The notes under the pieces: generated by a model
What the model was told of the DNA's origin: nothing
Database searches by the model: none
What the model saw: the letters and a program-made list of their open reading frames with translations, nothing else
NCBI GenBank assembly: GCA_018398815.1
Contig: CM031618.1
Coordinates: 56,459,510 to 56,523,509 of the forward strand
DNA length: 64,000 bases
Origin: Conus ventricosus
Lineage: Eukaryota > Mollusca > Gastropoda > Neogastropoda > Conidae
Direction of reading: 5' to 3'
Translations under genes and position numbers: made by a program
Shown: piece after piece, positions 46,653 through 60,703 of the stretch
How the letters are laid out: every line of letters begins with the position of its first letter
How positions within the stretch are numbered: the stretch's first letter is position 1

Positions 46653-48934
46653 TTAACCAATTTTCATTCAAGTAAAGCACTGCCAAGAGTCCAACCCATG
46701 CACAGTTCACTGGCTGTTCCAGCAGAATCCAACTACACTCGCTTTACCTAACTACAGCACGTCATCAAACTACAGCATGCATGAAACTTTTTTTAATATT
46801 TTTTATTTTTATTTTTACAAAAAAAAAGAAGTCACCAACAGGAAATGTAGGAAATACTGTGCTGCACTCTTGTTTGGCATGATATGTTTTTTTCAAATCC
46901 TGTGCAACATGCATGTAAAAACAAATTAACTGAAGGAAAAAGGCAGCCCATCAACTCAAGTAAAAAAAAAAAAAAAGGAAAAAGATCAAGGGAATACAAT
47001 TATAACCACCACCATCACCACCCTTTAAAAAAAAATTTCTGTCACTGAAAGATTAATATCTCTGATGTCACTGAACCAAAGATTACGAAGAGATTTACAT
47101 TAGCGTATGTTGTTCTCCTCATGTGATTAGTGTTTGACAATTACCATGAGGAGTATACCCCATCCTCAGACCGACGAAATGAGGCTTGATAAAACGTCAT
47201 AATCTTATAACAAATATAACTTCAAATTCATGTGTATATCTTTTTTTTTTTTTTCAGAGTCAAAGCAAACTAGAACATCAGAGAAAAATAAGAGTTCTTA
47301 ACATCCAAATATAGCCCTCTACAGACAATGATATATCCGATGCTGTATACACTGAACATTACAGTTAACATGAATGATACTGGATTACATTTTTGCATGA
47401 ATTTTCGAAAGTACACAACAGGAAAGTACACTTCAAGAAATGTCGATTGTTTTCTTTCGAGAGCTGTATAAGTAGTAAAAGAAATACACAGAGGGCAGAA
47501 ATTTTCCAGACCAGTCAATCAGATGGGGAGAAAATGAGGTAGAAAAAGAAAAAAAGAAAAGAAACAAAATCAGCACACCCAGTAACAGGCAGGATATTAA
47601 AAAGTGTATGAACTAAAAATTATCTGTTTTGTAAGACAGAAGATTAGGAGGATGTATAAATCGCTACTAGAAAAATCCAAGAAGAAAGATGCTTCATGAG
47701 TTGTCTCTAATAAGCAACAAAGAATGGCTACAGAGTACATTATCTCTGATATACGAGAAATATTTCATACAGAAATTTTGAAAATTATACACGTATACAC
47801 GTTCTTGACAATGGATATATTTAAAGACATTTTTTTTCTCTCTTTCTTTCTTTTCCTTTTTTTTTTCCATCTTAACAAATACAGGACAAACGTTATGAAA
47901 TTTGATCATCATTGGAGCAATTACTGACAGATATTCAATTCTAACGTTATGTGCATGTCTATGCATGTGTGTCTGAAAGTGCTACCATTTGTGTCTGTGC
48001 ATATACATGCAAACATAATCTATAGTTAGTTGCGAACGCTTCTACTCCTGTACATCTATACGAGTGTTTAAAGAGTAAAGAGGTAAGAAAGTTTGTTTTT
48101 TTCTGAACTGTAACATTTGATTTGTGAACAGAATCATTTAATACACAAACAAATAAGAAAAAAAGGAAAAAAAAAAGAAAAAAATTAGAATGTTTGGGAA
48201 ACCACAGTAATCAAGTCACTCTAAACTGTTATGCAGTTAATAAATGGAAACCTCAAATGATGTGGGGCTACACAGGCAGCAAATAAGTAGGAGAAGCAAC
48301 TTTTGCTCCACTGGTGAAAAATTACATGCCCATAACATCACACCAATGCTGCTTCCACTGGAAGTTTCTTTGTGCTGTGTGCCTTGTGTCGGAGTCTGGG
48401 CAAGGCACACTGGTCCCAGACGCAGCATCTTTATGGAGCTACAGGTATGCCAATATTTCACCATGGAAGCACAAAGTTACCTCCCTTACTTGTTATTTCC
48501 CACATAGTGTCACTTCTATTGAAAAAAAAACATAGACTATACGTCACTGCAGGAGCTGAGCTGATGTGAAGAAAAAAAAAAATGCTTCAAAGCCAATAAC
48601 CCCGAGTCATAAAAATAGAAACCTGTTAAAGTGTCAGACGCTTAACCTCAAGTGCGCTGAGCTTGAAATGAGAATGCAGTTAAACAGGTCAGTCATCAAA
48701 CTTGAAAACGAGAACGCGTAAAGATCGTCACGTAAAAACAGCTCGGGGTTAAAGAGTCAGTCACCGTTACAAAAACAGACTGCACAAACATGGAGCTAGC
48801 TCCCAAATAACAAACCAGAAAGAGGAAAATACTATGAAAAAAAGAAAGAAGCCAGAAAGCCTTAGAACTGGCCCCGCCCCCCCAACACCAGCGTAGAAGC
48901 ATACAGGTTAGAGAGCGTGTCTAGGTCCACGTAC

Positions 48935-49041
48935 CTCGTGTCTGGATTAAACAGGGCAAAACAATGCTTGGAAAAAAACTTATCGTCCACAGTCTTGACC
49001 CGTAACCCCTCTAAGGGCAACATATAGCGCTTCTCTTTCTC
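48935..49041 (-). CDS. DNM: Dynamin alternative PH exon B3
   Basis: Acceptor GTGTTGTCAG before 49041; donor GTACGT after 48935. The 107 bp read EKEKRYMLPLEGLRVKTVDD then KFFSKHCFALFNPDT plus two bases of the Arg codon. It replaces the strands between the variable loop after exon A (KDEE) and the loop opened by exon C (R|NVYK). B3 is the most diverged copy: the usual DNLKLRD is replaced by EGLRVKTVDD, but its second half (FSKHCFALFN) is closest to vertebrate SSKHIFALFN. It is the copy nearest to exon C. Intact coding and splice sites argue for function. Confidence 0.93.
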
Positions 49042-51249
49042 CTGACAACACACAAAACCAGACCAGGGCCATGACACCAGAGATTAGTGTTGAAATTGTC
49101 CAGCAGGGCCCATATCCCAACGATTTGGTGTTAACAGCGCCTCTCCATCTTTCTGGCCGCTTTAGAAAAAAAAAAAAAAAAAGAAAGAAAGAGAGAGAGA
49201 ATCTGGAGTAGGATGGGTATAGGATTAGTATGACTCTTCCAATAAGATGCAATGGACACTGTTTCTGTTTCTCATGGCACACACACACACAAAAAAACCC
49301 CCAACCACAAACATACACTACATTTTTGTGTGTGTTTTAAATTAACGAAAACTGTTTTCACATGCAAGGAGACAACCAAAACAATAACAAACATATCACC
49401 CTCCCCACAGAACATTCAGCATTCCTCTCTGCTGACAGCCGTATAAAAACCAGAGGGAGGCTGACCTAGAAAACTGGCAAAACAGGGTCAGTGAGGCAGC
49501 CTGGGAAAAAGCAATGAGCAGAGAAAGCTGGGTCGCTTATTAACAGACAGCGGTGGGTGACTTCCCCTGTCTGGATTTGTGACTGTGACCTGCATACAGA
49601 TGTGAACACTGAACCATTTTTTGCCGAGTCTTACGCACACGAAGAAATCCTAACATTGTGATTTACATTTTTTTCTTTTTCGTTCTCCCTTAAAATAAAA
49701 AAAGAAGAAAAAGTGTAAGTGTAACCTTTGCAGTTCCATTTCTTCCATACAAACGTGAGTTTTAAATTTGCAGTTCCATTCCTTCCTTACAAATTATATT
49801 TTGTTAAAGAGCTCTCCAGCGGACCAACGACGTCATGAACAGCGCAAGAGAGAAAATTCGACAGGCATGTAGATTTGGCTGTATGTAGACATGCAGAAAA
49901 ATCATCAGCAGATGCTGCTGCACCATGCGGACCAGCCTCATCTCCCCACCTTCTCATCTTCTTGTCTGAATCGCTGGGAGACTGGTCTGGATTTGACAAG
50001 ATTTCATCCTGATGTGAAATGAAAATGTTATGGCACACAGCCCAGATAGGACCGACCATATGCAACCTTTAATCTGCAAATCCCTTGCATTTTTTGTTGC
50101 TGTTGTAAACCTTTTCTTCTTTTCTTTACATGCACTGACATTCTTACTACGCTTATGCCTAATAACAATAATTGTAAAGCAAACAAAAAACAAAAAAAAA
50201 CAACAACCCCTCCAAGCACCCATCTCCATGACACACCAACTGAAGACGAAATTTCATGAGTTCAACTTCCAATTCTCAGTTACTTTCAAAGCGACGTGAC
50301 TGAAGGTGAAAACTGAAGCAGATTTTAAAAAGAAAAAGTTGCTGGTTCCGCTAGACAAACTAGATAAAGAGATTACAGGACATGTCCTTTTAATCTAGTT
50401 GTCTAATTTGTCCAGAGCAACCAGTGACTTTCCTTTTAAAAATTTGCAATTTTCAGTGTGTTCCCGTGTCTTCAAACTTGACATGCGTGTGATGCGTCAA
50501 ACCTCTCCCTCCCAACGCCTGCGTGTCCTGGTTTTTATCACTGCCGACACCATAGGTTCACACCTGTACATCATCTGTAAGGTCGTCACAGTCACAAGCC
50601 CAGCCAACACGCACAACAAAGCATTCCATGTGGTACAGACACAGCTGGGTTGGCCAACACCTGGACTCTTTTTTCCCCTCTCTTTTCCTGGTCTGCAAAG
50701 CACACACAAAGCTGTCCAGACTATGACAGGTCAGCGACAGAAAATGAAGCAGGTATCACCTCAAGAGACTTACCATTACAAAAATGTAATGATTTCACTG
50801 TGAAATTATGGAGTTCTTCTGTGCTTGAAGAGATGCTACAGACCGAATATCAATCTACTTCTATGATCCATTAGTCTCATATACTATGGGACAAAACCTA
50901 CAGATCAGGATCACTCTACGTCACAAAGTTCATCAGCACACTATCAACAGGGAGGTCCAGCTACTGTCAGTCTATGTCATGGTCAAGTTTACAACAAAAT
51001 CAAAGCCATGAACTGTCAATGTTTGTCTCGTAAGGTCATTGGTGCCAATTATGTCTCAACTTGAGAGACCAGGGAAGAAAGGGAAAGTTCAGCTTTTCGC
51101 TAAAAGTATTGTGTTGTGTGCATGGAAGCGCAAACAAGTGGATGAGATTTGAAGGTCTGTTACTACTTAAAGCTGTGTTTGTGAGTGTGCGCACACATGT
51201 GCTGGGACATGTGGTAGTTTGTGTGGGATTTTTTGTTCCCGATTTATTT

Positions 51250-51288
51250 ACCTTTTATGTGGGTACTGACATTTATGTGGGTACTGAC
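51250..51288 (+). repeat. 18-bp tandem duplication
   Basis: TTTATGTGGGTACTGACA occurs twice in a row. Confidence 0.9.
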
Positions 51289-52214
51289 AATTCTTCAAAC
51301 ATGCATTGCAGATACTAAATGTCTTTGTGTGCAATAATGTATAAGAATTTACTGTTCTGTTTGTGCTTTTGTTGTCGAAAGTCACAAACACTATCGCAGT
51401 AAATTTTCCCAGTTTGAGATTATACATTATTTGAGTTTTGTGTTCCAAGACTGAGTTTACTCCAAACTGCTTAAAACTGATGAATGGAGAACTTACCAGG
51501 AAAATTTATCTACTTTCACCTGAAGTCACTGGTTTGGGCATAACACCATTTTGGATAAATCTGTCAACATTTGATCATCGCTTTGAAAAAAAAAAAAGAA
51601 AGAATATCAGTCCCCTTTCTTTAAAAGAAAAAAGAAAACACCTGAATATCAGCACCTTTTTCTACTAAATCCGGGATTTGGGGAATGATTTCTGAAATAT
51701 AAAAATTCCAGGAAAGTAATTCATGATGGCTGCTAGCTATGACAGTTGCAGTATAATCCTGCAGCAGTGGCTAGTGGAGCCAAGCGAGGCAAAAGGCAAA
51801 AAGTTAAGGGCGGACAAAAATGGAGGATTGGACTGGATGCAACCCTCTATTCTGTCGCACATGATCCTGGAGACCGTGATCCATACAGATCCCTGACAAC
51901 CCTAAGGGCATGTCGATGACCTGACGTCATGGATCGTGAAAATGATGATGACATTTTAGCTCTCCCTGGGCCATGCGAGTTAGCCCTTTCATGCACACAC
52001 TCCACCATCACCACCCTGCTGCCACCTGTTTCAGCAAGACCCCAGTGTAGTACCTGGCAGCTGATTTTGAACCGGAAGATTTTGAGTAGGGTCCGCTGAT
52101 GTTAAACAGAGAAAGTATGCGATGGATACCGACGTCAGTTTCAAACAAATGTTTTCACGTTTACAAACAGCTTGGTGGGAAGAGAAAGAGAGAGCGAGCG
52201 GGCAAACGAGCAAG

Positions 52215-52325
<111 letters not shown>

Positions 52326-53665
52326 GAACTCATTGTTTTGTGCTTGCTTGAAAACTATCCTGATACCTACCTAGCAACATTGATGACAAACACCTACAAG
52401 GAATGGGAGAGTCTGCACTTTTGTTGTTACTGTTTTCCACCTTTTTTTCCGCTTCATTCCCCCCCCCCCCCCCCCCCCTCCCCAACCCATCCCCTCTTCT
52501 TCCCACCATGACAGATGTTACATCCGTGCATCTTGAGACAATTGTGTTTCAAGATTGGCTCATTCAGCATTGAAGACTGACACCACCATCTTCACATCGC
52601 CAAAAAAACGAAACTGCTGTAAGTCACTATGTGAAAAGAAATGCAAATGTATGGATACTTACACCTATGACGGTGTGGACATAAAGGTGCAGGACAGTGT
52701 TCACGCTGCTGAAACTATGTTAAATACGGCTGCCTCAGTATAGATGCCGACTCTGAAGACTGTATTGATGGACACACACGAAACACAGTTCACACTGTTG
52801 AAACTCCACAGACTTCAAAGAATGTCTGAACACAAACAACTGTGACTGTGAACACTGACAGGAAAACTGCATGAACACACAGACAACCGAAATCATGTGA
52901 GCACCAGACTGATCCAAAGTAATGTAGATGTAAGTAAACTAGGCTGACACAGATGGAACTATATGAACATACGACAACCAGTCTGCTGAAACTACCGTTA
53001 ACAAAGACGAAACTGTGTGAACTGAAAACAATGTGATCAGAACTGAAGGTGTTTGAATGCTAACTACTGAACCAGCAGACGTTAACGAGATGAGGAAGTG
53101 TAAAAAAAAAAAAACAACAGCTGAATAGCCAACAAACAGAAAACATGGGATAACAAAGAAAAAAAATCTGTGGGAAAACTAATGAACTGTGCACGAATAG
53201 GATTAAAAAAACCAAAACTCAACAATGTTTTTAAAAATGCATGAACACACTGCTTGAGTTCTTCGAGTACCGTGCACTGAATTATTCACTTCAATAAAAA
53301 CAAACAAGCCACTGCATGCTTAGTGTTTCTAAAACTACTCCCTTAAAAAGAATTCAAAGTTAGAAACAATAGTTGACAAATGTTGGAGAATACATGACCC
53401 CTCTGGTCTTTTACTGCTTCTTTAAAATAACCAACGTTCACTCCTGAATTCAGTCAGAATTACGTCATCCAATCAAACTGAGTCTAAAGATCCCTACCAG
53501 CTGGTCATACAGAACGTTTTGCACCTGCCAGAAGCTCTACCTGTAAAACTAATTTTCATTTTCAGATTTAGGGCTTTTCATTTATGAGGGTCAGATATCT
53601 CCTGCTTTTTGATTTCTGAACCCTCCAGCTTACAGACAACTTGTATGACAAGAGGAGCAGACCCC

Positions 53666-53691
53666 CCCCCCTCCCCCCCCCCCCCCCCCTC
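53666..53691. repeat. Poly-C-rich tract
   Basis: C-runs broken by single T bases on the plus strand; purine-rich in the dynamin sense. Confidence 0.85.
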
Positions 53692-53850
53692 TCCCCATAA
53701 TGAAATAAACACAATGATAAAACAATGTGTACAGATGAACAGCTCACTGACTCTGAAATGACATTTCAAATACACGTACACATATATACATGGGCTGGAG
53801 AAAAACAAGCACAGCACACCAAGGAAAGAAGCTAATACATCGATAATGCC

Positions 53851-53910
53851 GACAACAGCCCTGCGACAACAGCCCTGCTGACAACAGCCCTGCTGACAAC
53901 AGCCCTGCAG
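53851..53910 (+). repeat. 15-bp tandem repeat, four copies
   Basis: GACAACAGCCCTGCT repeated four times, the first unit one base shorter. Confidence 0.95.
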
Positions 53911-54130
53911 TGAACACAGAAAGTGCACACGCACACTGCAAAACATGTAAAAAAAAACAAAAACCGCGATACCACACACAAAAAAAAAAAAACGATGAAA
54001 AGGCTGGAAACAGGGTAAGGAAGAAGACGAGTGTGGTGGGGGGAAGGAAGGGAAGGGAAGGGAAGGGAAGGGGAGGGGTGTGAATGAATGAATGAAGGAG
54101 GGGGAGAGGCTGCAACAGCCGTGTAACTAC

Positions 54131-54237
54131 CTGCTTTCCCCATGGAATAGCGCGAAGCCGGCTTTTTTCATAAAGCCAGCCTCAGTGTCACGAAGTTTGA
54201 GATTGTCCAGCGGCAACATGTACTTCTTGTCCTTCTC
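54131..54237 (-). CDS. DNM: Dynamin alternative PH exon B2
   Basis: Acceptor TGCATCACAG before 54237 with a long upstream T-rich tract; donor GTAGTT after 54131. The 107 bp encode [20 protein letters not shown] then [15 protein letters not shown] plus two bases of the next Arg codon. The first half ([14 protein letters not shown]) is the canonical dynamin PH sequence; [11 protein letters not shown] adds two lysines where other copies have S/R or S/K-H. Same entry phase (0) and exit phase (2) as B1 and B3. Adjacent lysines beside a lipid-facing loop might raise affinity for acidic lipids (inference). Confidence 0.95.
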
Positions 54238-55384
54238 CTGTGATGCATTAGAGAAAAATGAAGAAAAAAACGAAAAGAAAAAAAGCAGACTCCCCTAGCA
54301 TCACATACAGAGCGCTTCAATGATTTCTGGACATTGAACAAGCCAAGCGCAGCTTTGGTGGGCGAGCTCAAGATCACACAAATGAAGTTATGAAACGAGG
54401 GAGAAAGGGAAGAAAAAAAGAAAACAGAGAGAAAGACAGAACAGATGTTGAATAAGAAATCATGACTGGTTCCCGCTATCGAGCGCAAATGGGGACAGTA
54501 GCTGTCGGGAATGGGAATCGTTCCACTAAGAAATACATCTCTTTGAGAAATGTACAGGGAACGAAAGACTACAAAAATACCCTTCAACATTCATCAAAAG
54601 GGGAATGCGACATGTATTGTCAAATGCTCAAAAATGCTGGGAATATGTACAACCTTCATTTAGTGCAAAGGGTCCCTATATACATACATATATATATATA
54701 ATGCATGTATGTACTGCATATATATACATATATCAATTCCCAATTTTCCCATTTTGTCCATTTTTGACCTCTGTGGAAACCTTCGCTCAATCCTTATCAT
54801 TAGACTAAGTAACCATCTTTTCTATTTTAATCTGGTGAAGAAAAAAAAAAAGTTCCCTGGATAGTGCTGACTCTCCAAGTTTGTCACTATAGTTTCCGTC
54901 ATCTCTGTCCTAAGAGGAGCCCTCTGTCGACGATTACTCATGGACTTGGATTCTTACCACTTTGAAACCCCTCTTGGTCCATTTAGTAGCAAATAAGTAG
55001 CTAGAGCTGTTCAAGAGAAGGTAAGCCGGTGGTAGGAGAGAGTTAGGCCCCCCCCCCCCACATGGTACATGCCCGCTGCAATTCACTGCATCTTTGACCT
55101 TCGGCAGCAGGCTTTCACCTTGCTACATTCTCCATGTATACCTTGCTGAATCCTTACCAGAGACTGACAAGCCATCCTCCTTGCACGTAATGGTTTTTAT
55201 GACTTACATCAGTCGCAATTGTAAGTAGAAGTGACTCGTGTATGTTTAATGTTTAAATTAATCAAATTTTTTCCTCCTGTATTATTACTGCTGCATAAGA
55301 TCCACAGAAGCTTCTGCTGAATAGTAGAACAGCTGGAGTTTCAATTTCCAAGGACTTTAGCCGTTATTCATTTAACTGATAAAA

Positions 55385-55423
<39 letters not shown>

Positions 55424-55972
55424 ATGACAAAGCTCATCAAACGAAGACGACACATCTTAACGTTTCTCAAGTACCTCAAACGAAACTGTACAAATACCTC
55501 AAAAGAAAGTGTACACTAAATGCTTGCTGTTGCTATCAGTACTATTTCAGCAGTAGTGCCATGGTGGGGGTTTTCACAAGCGTTATGTACACTGCTCTGA
55601 ATCTACTGAGCGAAAGCCCTGAGAACTGGTTAGCATGCAGTCGCTATCCCCACGCCTCCTCTCCTCTTCCAAGCTCCAGGCATAAACAGGCAACGGACAA
55701 AACAGGTACACTGCGGGTGACGCCTACACCTCATGCGATTACCATAAGACTCAGGCAAGCGTCGTAAATGCATAATCAACATGGTCATGCACAAACACAT
55801 AAGATTAAAAAACAAAAACAAAAAAACAATCAAACGAACAAAACCCCATGTTCAAACTACACCCAAAGAACTGGTAAGCGAAACAACAGAACAGACCGTC
55901 TCAGAAACGGAAAGGGAAAAGACAAGGAGGCATTGAAAAAAGCCACGACTAGGGCAGCAATTTTACAGGTAC
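54238..55972 (-). other. Dynamin intron between exons B1 and B2
   Basis: About 1.7 kb with TA-alternating sequence near 54680-54735 and a G-run at 55385-55422. No exon recognised. Confidence 0.6.
55385..55422. repeat. Poly-G tract (38 bases)
   Basis: Uninterrupted G homopolymer on the plus strand, C-rich in the dynamin pre-mRNA. Confidence 0.9.
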
Positions 55973-56082
55973 CTATTCTCAGTATGGAAAAGAGCAAAAG
56001 TGGGATGGCGGGAGAAAATGCCAGACTCCATGTCCCGCAGTTTCAGGTTGTCCAGGGGCAACATGTACTTCTTGTCTTTCTC
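55973..56082 (-). CDS. DNM: Dynamin alternative PH exon B1
   Basis: Acceptor GGCTCCCAG before 56082 with long T tracts upstream; donor GTACCT after 55973. The 110 bp encode [20 protein letters not shown] then [16 protein letters not shown] plus two bases of the next Arg codon. It shares the canonical DNLKLRD core with B2 and is one residue longer than B2 and B3, in the SRHPT turn before FALF. Fly dynamin also has a longer turn at this point, so B1 may be the ancestral form (inference). It is the B copy nearest to exon A. Joining two B exons would shift the frame, so each transcript can carry only one. Confidence 0.95.
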
Positions 56083-58628
56083 CTGGGAGCCAAAGCAAGG
56101 GGCGTTACTCCAAAAAAAAAAAAGAAAAAGAAAAAAAAGAGCATTCACACAATCCTTGTTCTCCTGCAAATTCAAAATCAGCATTAGCAACTTGGGTGGC
56201 AGTTCATTCAAAGGTGCATGTTGGAGCCACTGACAAGATATGTAGGTGATGAGAGTCATGACACAGACAGACATAAACTAGTGACTACAGGGCCATGAGA
56301 CAAACAGATATAAACCCGTCACTATTTATCCCTTGACTGTTCAACTTCATGGTCGTGAACGTACGAGAGTCATGGAACAAACAGAAACAAACTCAGGGCG
56401 GTGTCTACATGCCGGGAGACTTTACAGGTGTAACAGTTTCACCTGAGCACAGTGTCCCATGTGAAGGAGACAAGACAGTCAGTGGTACTTGGCTACCCTG
56501 ATCTGTCTGCCAGGTTCCCCCAAGGATGGCACACCCTCACTGACCATCATACTGTTCAGTCAACAGGTTAATGGAGTGCTCCCCTTCACCTTCCCTCCCC
56601 CTCCCCCCAGCCTCTCCCATACTTTCTTACAGTCTGCGCACCTGAATTTTCCTGAAGCTAACAGGATTCAGAATCCAGGCATACCCACATTCATCCATGT
56701 TTGGTTATATGCATGGATGCTGAAACCAGGAGATAAGTTCATTCTTCTTTCTTTCTTTTCATGTAGACTCAAACTGATGATGGCGACGACAAATGAACAA
56801 TAGCATTGTATGAAGACCTGTCTCTTTTCCTTGATGTCTTGACAAAGGAAATCAGAACTGTGTCTTGAATGCAGCACGGCTATAAAAGATTTGTCCATCT
56901 TATTCTGTCCCCATACATTCAGACCAAGGAATACAACACATGACATTCCTCTTTCTCCTGTGAATTCAAACACCAGGAACACAACTCTGTGACAATGTCA
57001 AATACCTCATCCAAGTATTGCTGAAAAAAAAGGACACATCAAGTGATGGGAATTTTGGGCAAGTGTTTATCTCATGCACTTCATGACCAAGAGAACATCA
57101 GTCAGTCAACTGTCTCCTGATTAGAACACACGCAGATCACCTCAAAAATATGCAAGTAGCAGAATATGCATACACTGACCAGGATCTCCTATCACCTGAA
57201 AACAAATCCAGCAAGTCAGTTTGACACATAAACATTCGTTTCTTTTCTGAGATGTGCAGATCAAAACAAAGCATTTGGCCATCTCAACTAGGAACACAGC
57301 ATAACTACTGAGACCTTTGGAGTAAAGGACGCAGCCCTTGACTTCTGAGAAAAAAAAGTCTACTTAATCTACGAATTATATGAATGGAATATGACAAGCA
57401 TTAACTTCATTGCACACAATAATGCAGTCTGCACCTGCATGCCAGATAAATGTAAACATGATCAAATAAGAGAGCTTAAACGCGGTATGGTGTGTGTGTG
57501 CTGGACTGTGTGCACAATGGCTGATCAATACTTTCAGCTCTGTAGAGATTGACACTGATGAGATTCCAAGTCATGTGTACAAGGTATGCAATACAGCTAG
57601 GTCACAAAAGTGATTTAGCCTTGCAATGAGGCAGTTTGCAATATGAGACGCCCCAGTCAGAATCTGAGGGGGAAAAAAAGTATCACCTTGTACGGCAATC
57701 ACAGAAATAGTTTTACAGTAGTACAATGAAGCTTGTCAACAAAGAGACTCCAGATCAGTACACCCTCAAATGTACTGGCAGGGCGTTTCTCCTTCAAGTT
57801 CACAGCATGTGATTCGAAACTGGTGTATTTTGGAACCTTCCCTTTTTGGGGCAGTTTCTGTATAGAACATTGAAGCTTCCAATCAAAGATGGTTTGGATG
57901 ATGTTCTAGAGCAAGACAATGTTAACACTTTCACCAGGCAATCCATTTTTGTTTGATCTGATGTGAAAACTGAAAGAGGTTACAGCCTCATGAAAATTAT
58001 AAAAGAAAAAAAAAGAAGCTAAAATCTGCAAAAGAAAAACCGAAGAGAAACTGGCTTTCCTATCAACTGTGAATTCATTTCGCACTCATTTTATTAAGGA
58101 TGCTGTTCAGAAGTTGGAGAAGAAAGTGGGTTTTCTGTAAAAACATAGTTAACAAGTCAATGGAAGTGAAGAGTGCATACATCTTACCACCCCAACAAAC
58201 AATTCCATTTAAAACATACTGTGTTAAGAGAATTTTTTTCTTAGGTCTTTGTTCAGAATGTCCATTTTAGTACGAAGATACAGAGGTTTCCCGTGAATCC
58301 AATAAAAAAGCATGTCATTCAGTGAAGATTCAGACTTTCCCACTTCACCTTCTGCAGGTACAAGACATGATGCAGTTAACACATGTATGTAAAAATAGAA
58401 AAATAAAAATTTCATAGGCTGTAAGAACATCTTGTGGACTCAACCAGAACAACGCAATGGATAAAATGTAGCGGTGAAAGAAACACCATTGTCCTTTCTG
58501 TGGAGAGAAAAATGTGTCAAATCCAATGCAGTACGAATCATTAGTCTTGCTAACTCACAAAACAAATCAACACCATGCCTTTTTTTTGTCAACGCAAATA
58601 CCAGTGATATTCTCCCACCCCACCAGCT

Positions 58629-58760
58629 CTCTGGCTTTACTTTAATTTTGTGCCATCGATACGCCAAGCTCTGGCTTTACTTTAATTTTGCGTCATCTGC
58701 ACAAGATATGCCAAGCTCTGGCTTTACTTTAATTTTGCATCATCTGCACAAGATATGCTA
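58629..58760 (+). repeat. ~50-bp tandem repeat, three copies
   Basis: CTCTGGCTTTACTTTAATTT followed by a CATCTGCACAAGATATGC block; the last two copies are nearly identical. Confidence 0.95.
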
Positions 58761-59393
58761 AGTATGTTTGAGGCAAAGACAATACAACACAAGTTCTTTT
58801 TCAGAGATCTTTTCCTCCACAAACACCCACACCACCCAAGTGATCTGCATTAAAATCTTAACATTTCATTCGGCATCAGTGAAAAATTGCTGGACATTTT
58901 TTTCTTTTTCTTCTTTGTTCATATTTTGTTGACTGTCTCTATGCTGGCATATTTACTTTAAAACCAGAAATAAGCATTCAAACCTTGTTACTGTTACATG
59001 TACTATATGGCTTATCTTGCTTTGGTTGGTAAAAGACCTTTTTCTTCTTCCTTTCATTGATTCATTGACATCTTTTTCTTCCTTTCTTCGTCACAATATC
59101 TGTTTAGAAGCAAATCGTTCTCTTTTCTTTTCATCAATTATGAAAATCCAGATGTGTGACTTACGCATAGTATCTCAAAATGTATACAATTTTTTTTAAT
59201 ATGGATTTTTTTTTAGTAAAACTGATCTCTCATTAAAAAAAAAAAGAAAAATCAAACTGTTTGTGTCCCTTCCCCTCCAGATTTATCTATAATCACCCCC
59301 CCCCCCACCTCCCCCCTCCCAAAATATATTCACAGACATACACAAAAGCTCCATCCGGAAAATACCTGCTTGCCAGCCCAGACAACTCCAACA

Positions 59394-59503
59394 CCTGTAC
59401 AACATGACATAATTACAAGGAACACAAAGAAAAGAGAGAAAAAAAAAGGACCTGTACAACATGACATAATTACAAGGAACACAAAGAAAAGGAAAAAAAA
59501 GGG
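59394..59503 (+). repeat. 57-bp direct tandem duplication
   Basis: ACCTGTACAACATGACATAA and AAGGAACACAAAGAAAAG occur twice, 57 bp apart. Confidence 0.95.
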
Positions 59504-59676
59504 AGACAGAGGAAGGCGGGATAGTGGGGGGTGGTTGATCATGGGTGATTTAGAAGAATAAACTGCATGAAAACGCAAACATATAATATTGAATAAGTGA
59601 ACATAATGGTTAAAGAGTGAACAATTGATCTGCATCTACATGTATTATCCGTTACGTACACTCTGTATGTATAGTG

Positions 59677-59690
59677 TGTGTGTGTGTGTG

Positions 59691-59724
<34 letters not shown>

Positions 59725-59753
59725 GCGTGTGAGAGAGAGAGAGAGAAAGAGAG
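59677..59753. repeat. (GT)n and (GA)n microsatellite
   Basis: GT array followed by GA array on the plus strand. Confidence 0.93.
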
Positions 59754-60188
59754 TTTAACATCTCTCTACTGAAAGTGAAATCTGATGTGACAGTCTTATA
59801 GTTAGGATCTCATATTGTCTGTGAATGTGTGGTGTGTGTGTATATGCTTGCATGCATGTGTGCATGTGAGAATGCATGCATGCGTATGTGTGAGTGTGAC
59901 AATTTGAATCAACAGATGTGTATCATAATGTGAAATAAAGCTAAGAAAAAAAAACCCTGATAAATCAACCCACCAACCCCACCCTCATTAACCTACCAAC
60001 CCCACCCTCACGAAGAGATGATGAAATCACATGGAGCCAATCCTTCCTCACTCACTCTTACACTTGCACGCACATATACACACACAAACTTACTTGTAAA
60101 ATTATTTATATTTTCCGGATTCAGCTAGTTCCTTGAGTTACCCCCACTACCACTCCTCCCAGTCCCTACACCCCTCCCTACCTCTAAT

Positions 60189-60470
60189 CATGTTTCAACA
60201 CCTGATAAGCCTGAAGCAATTCTATGTTTCTGTGCTGTTTTCACATGTGGAGTTAGTTTTGTGCTTTTTGCTCTTAATAAATCATGAATGTTACATATCA
60301 ACCTGTACCTAAGCAAATCTATGTCTGTGCTTCCCTCCCTACACCTACATCATTCAACACCCATAACCTGCAACAATTCACCTTTCCTTCCCCCACCTAC
60401 CTCCACATGTTTCAACACCTGATAAGCCTGAAGCAATTCTATGTTTCTGTGCTGTTTTCATTGGTGTAGT
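60189..60470 (+). repeat. 217-bp-period direct repeat
   Basis: ATGTTTCAACACCTGATAAG and CCTGAAGCAATTCTATGTTT recur 217 bp apart (60189 and 60406), with a weaker related block near 60351-60385. Confidence 0.9.
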
Positions 60471-60703
60471 CTTGTGTCTTTTTGCAGTTTTATAAAAACC
60501 AAGGAATGTTACTTAATATCAACAAGCCTTCTAATCCAAAAACATGCATGCACGCACACTCACACAACACACACACCACACACACAAACATGCACACAAA
60601 ACCACACCCTTACCTCTCACACACCCACACAGACCTCCACACGTACGCCACCAAACCCCCCACCACCCACCCCTCTCCCTACACAGACTCCGCAGACACT
60701 CAC

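Larger units (their letters stand above)
39843..48934 (-). other. Dynamin intron between exons B3 and C (~9.1 kb)
   Basis: No exon recognised. Contains a 59-bp duplication, a dispersed repeat copy, a ~60-bp array, GA repeats, a ~100-bp degenerate array, a TIR element nested in a duplication and a tiny LINE insertion. A 188-codon plus-strand open frame at 41223-41789 shows no domain and runs through repeat-like sequence. Confidence 0.6.
56083..60703 (-). other. Dynamin intron between exons A and B1 (~4.6 kb)
   Basis: No further PH exon copy was seen. Contains three tandem duplications and GT/GA tracts listed separately. Confidence 0.55.
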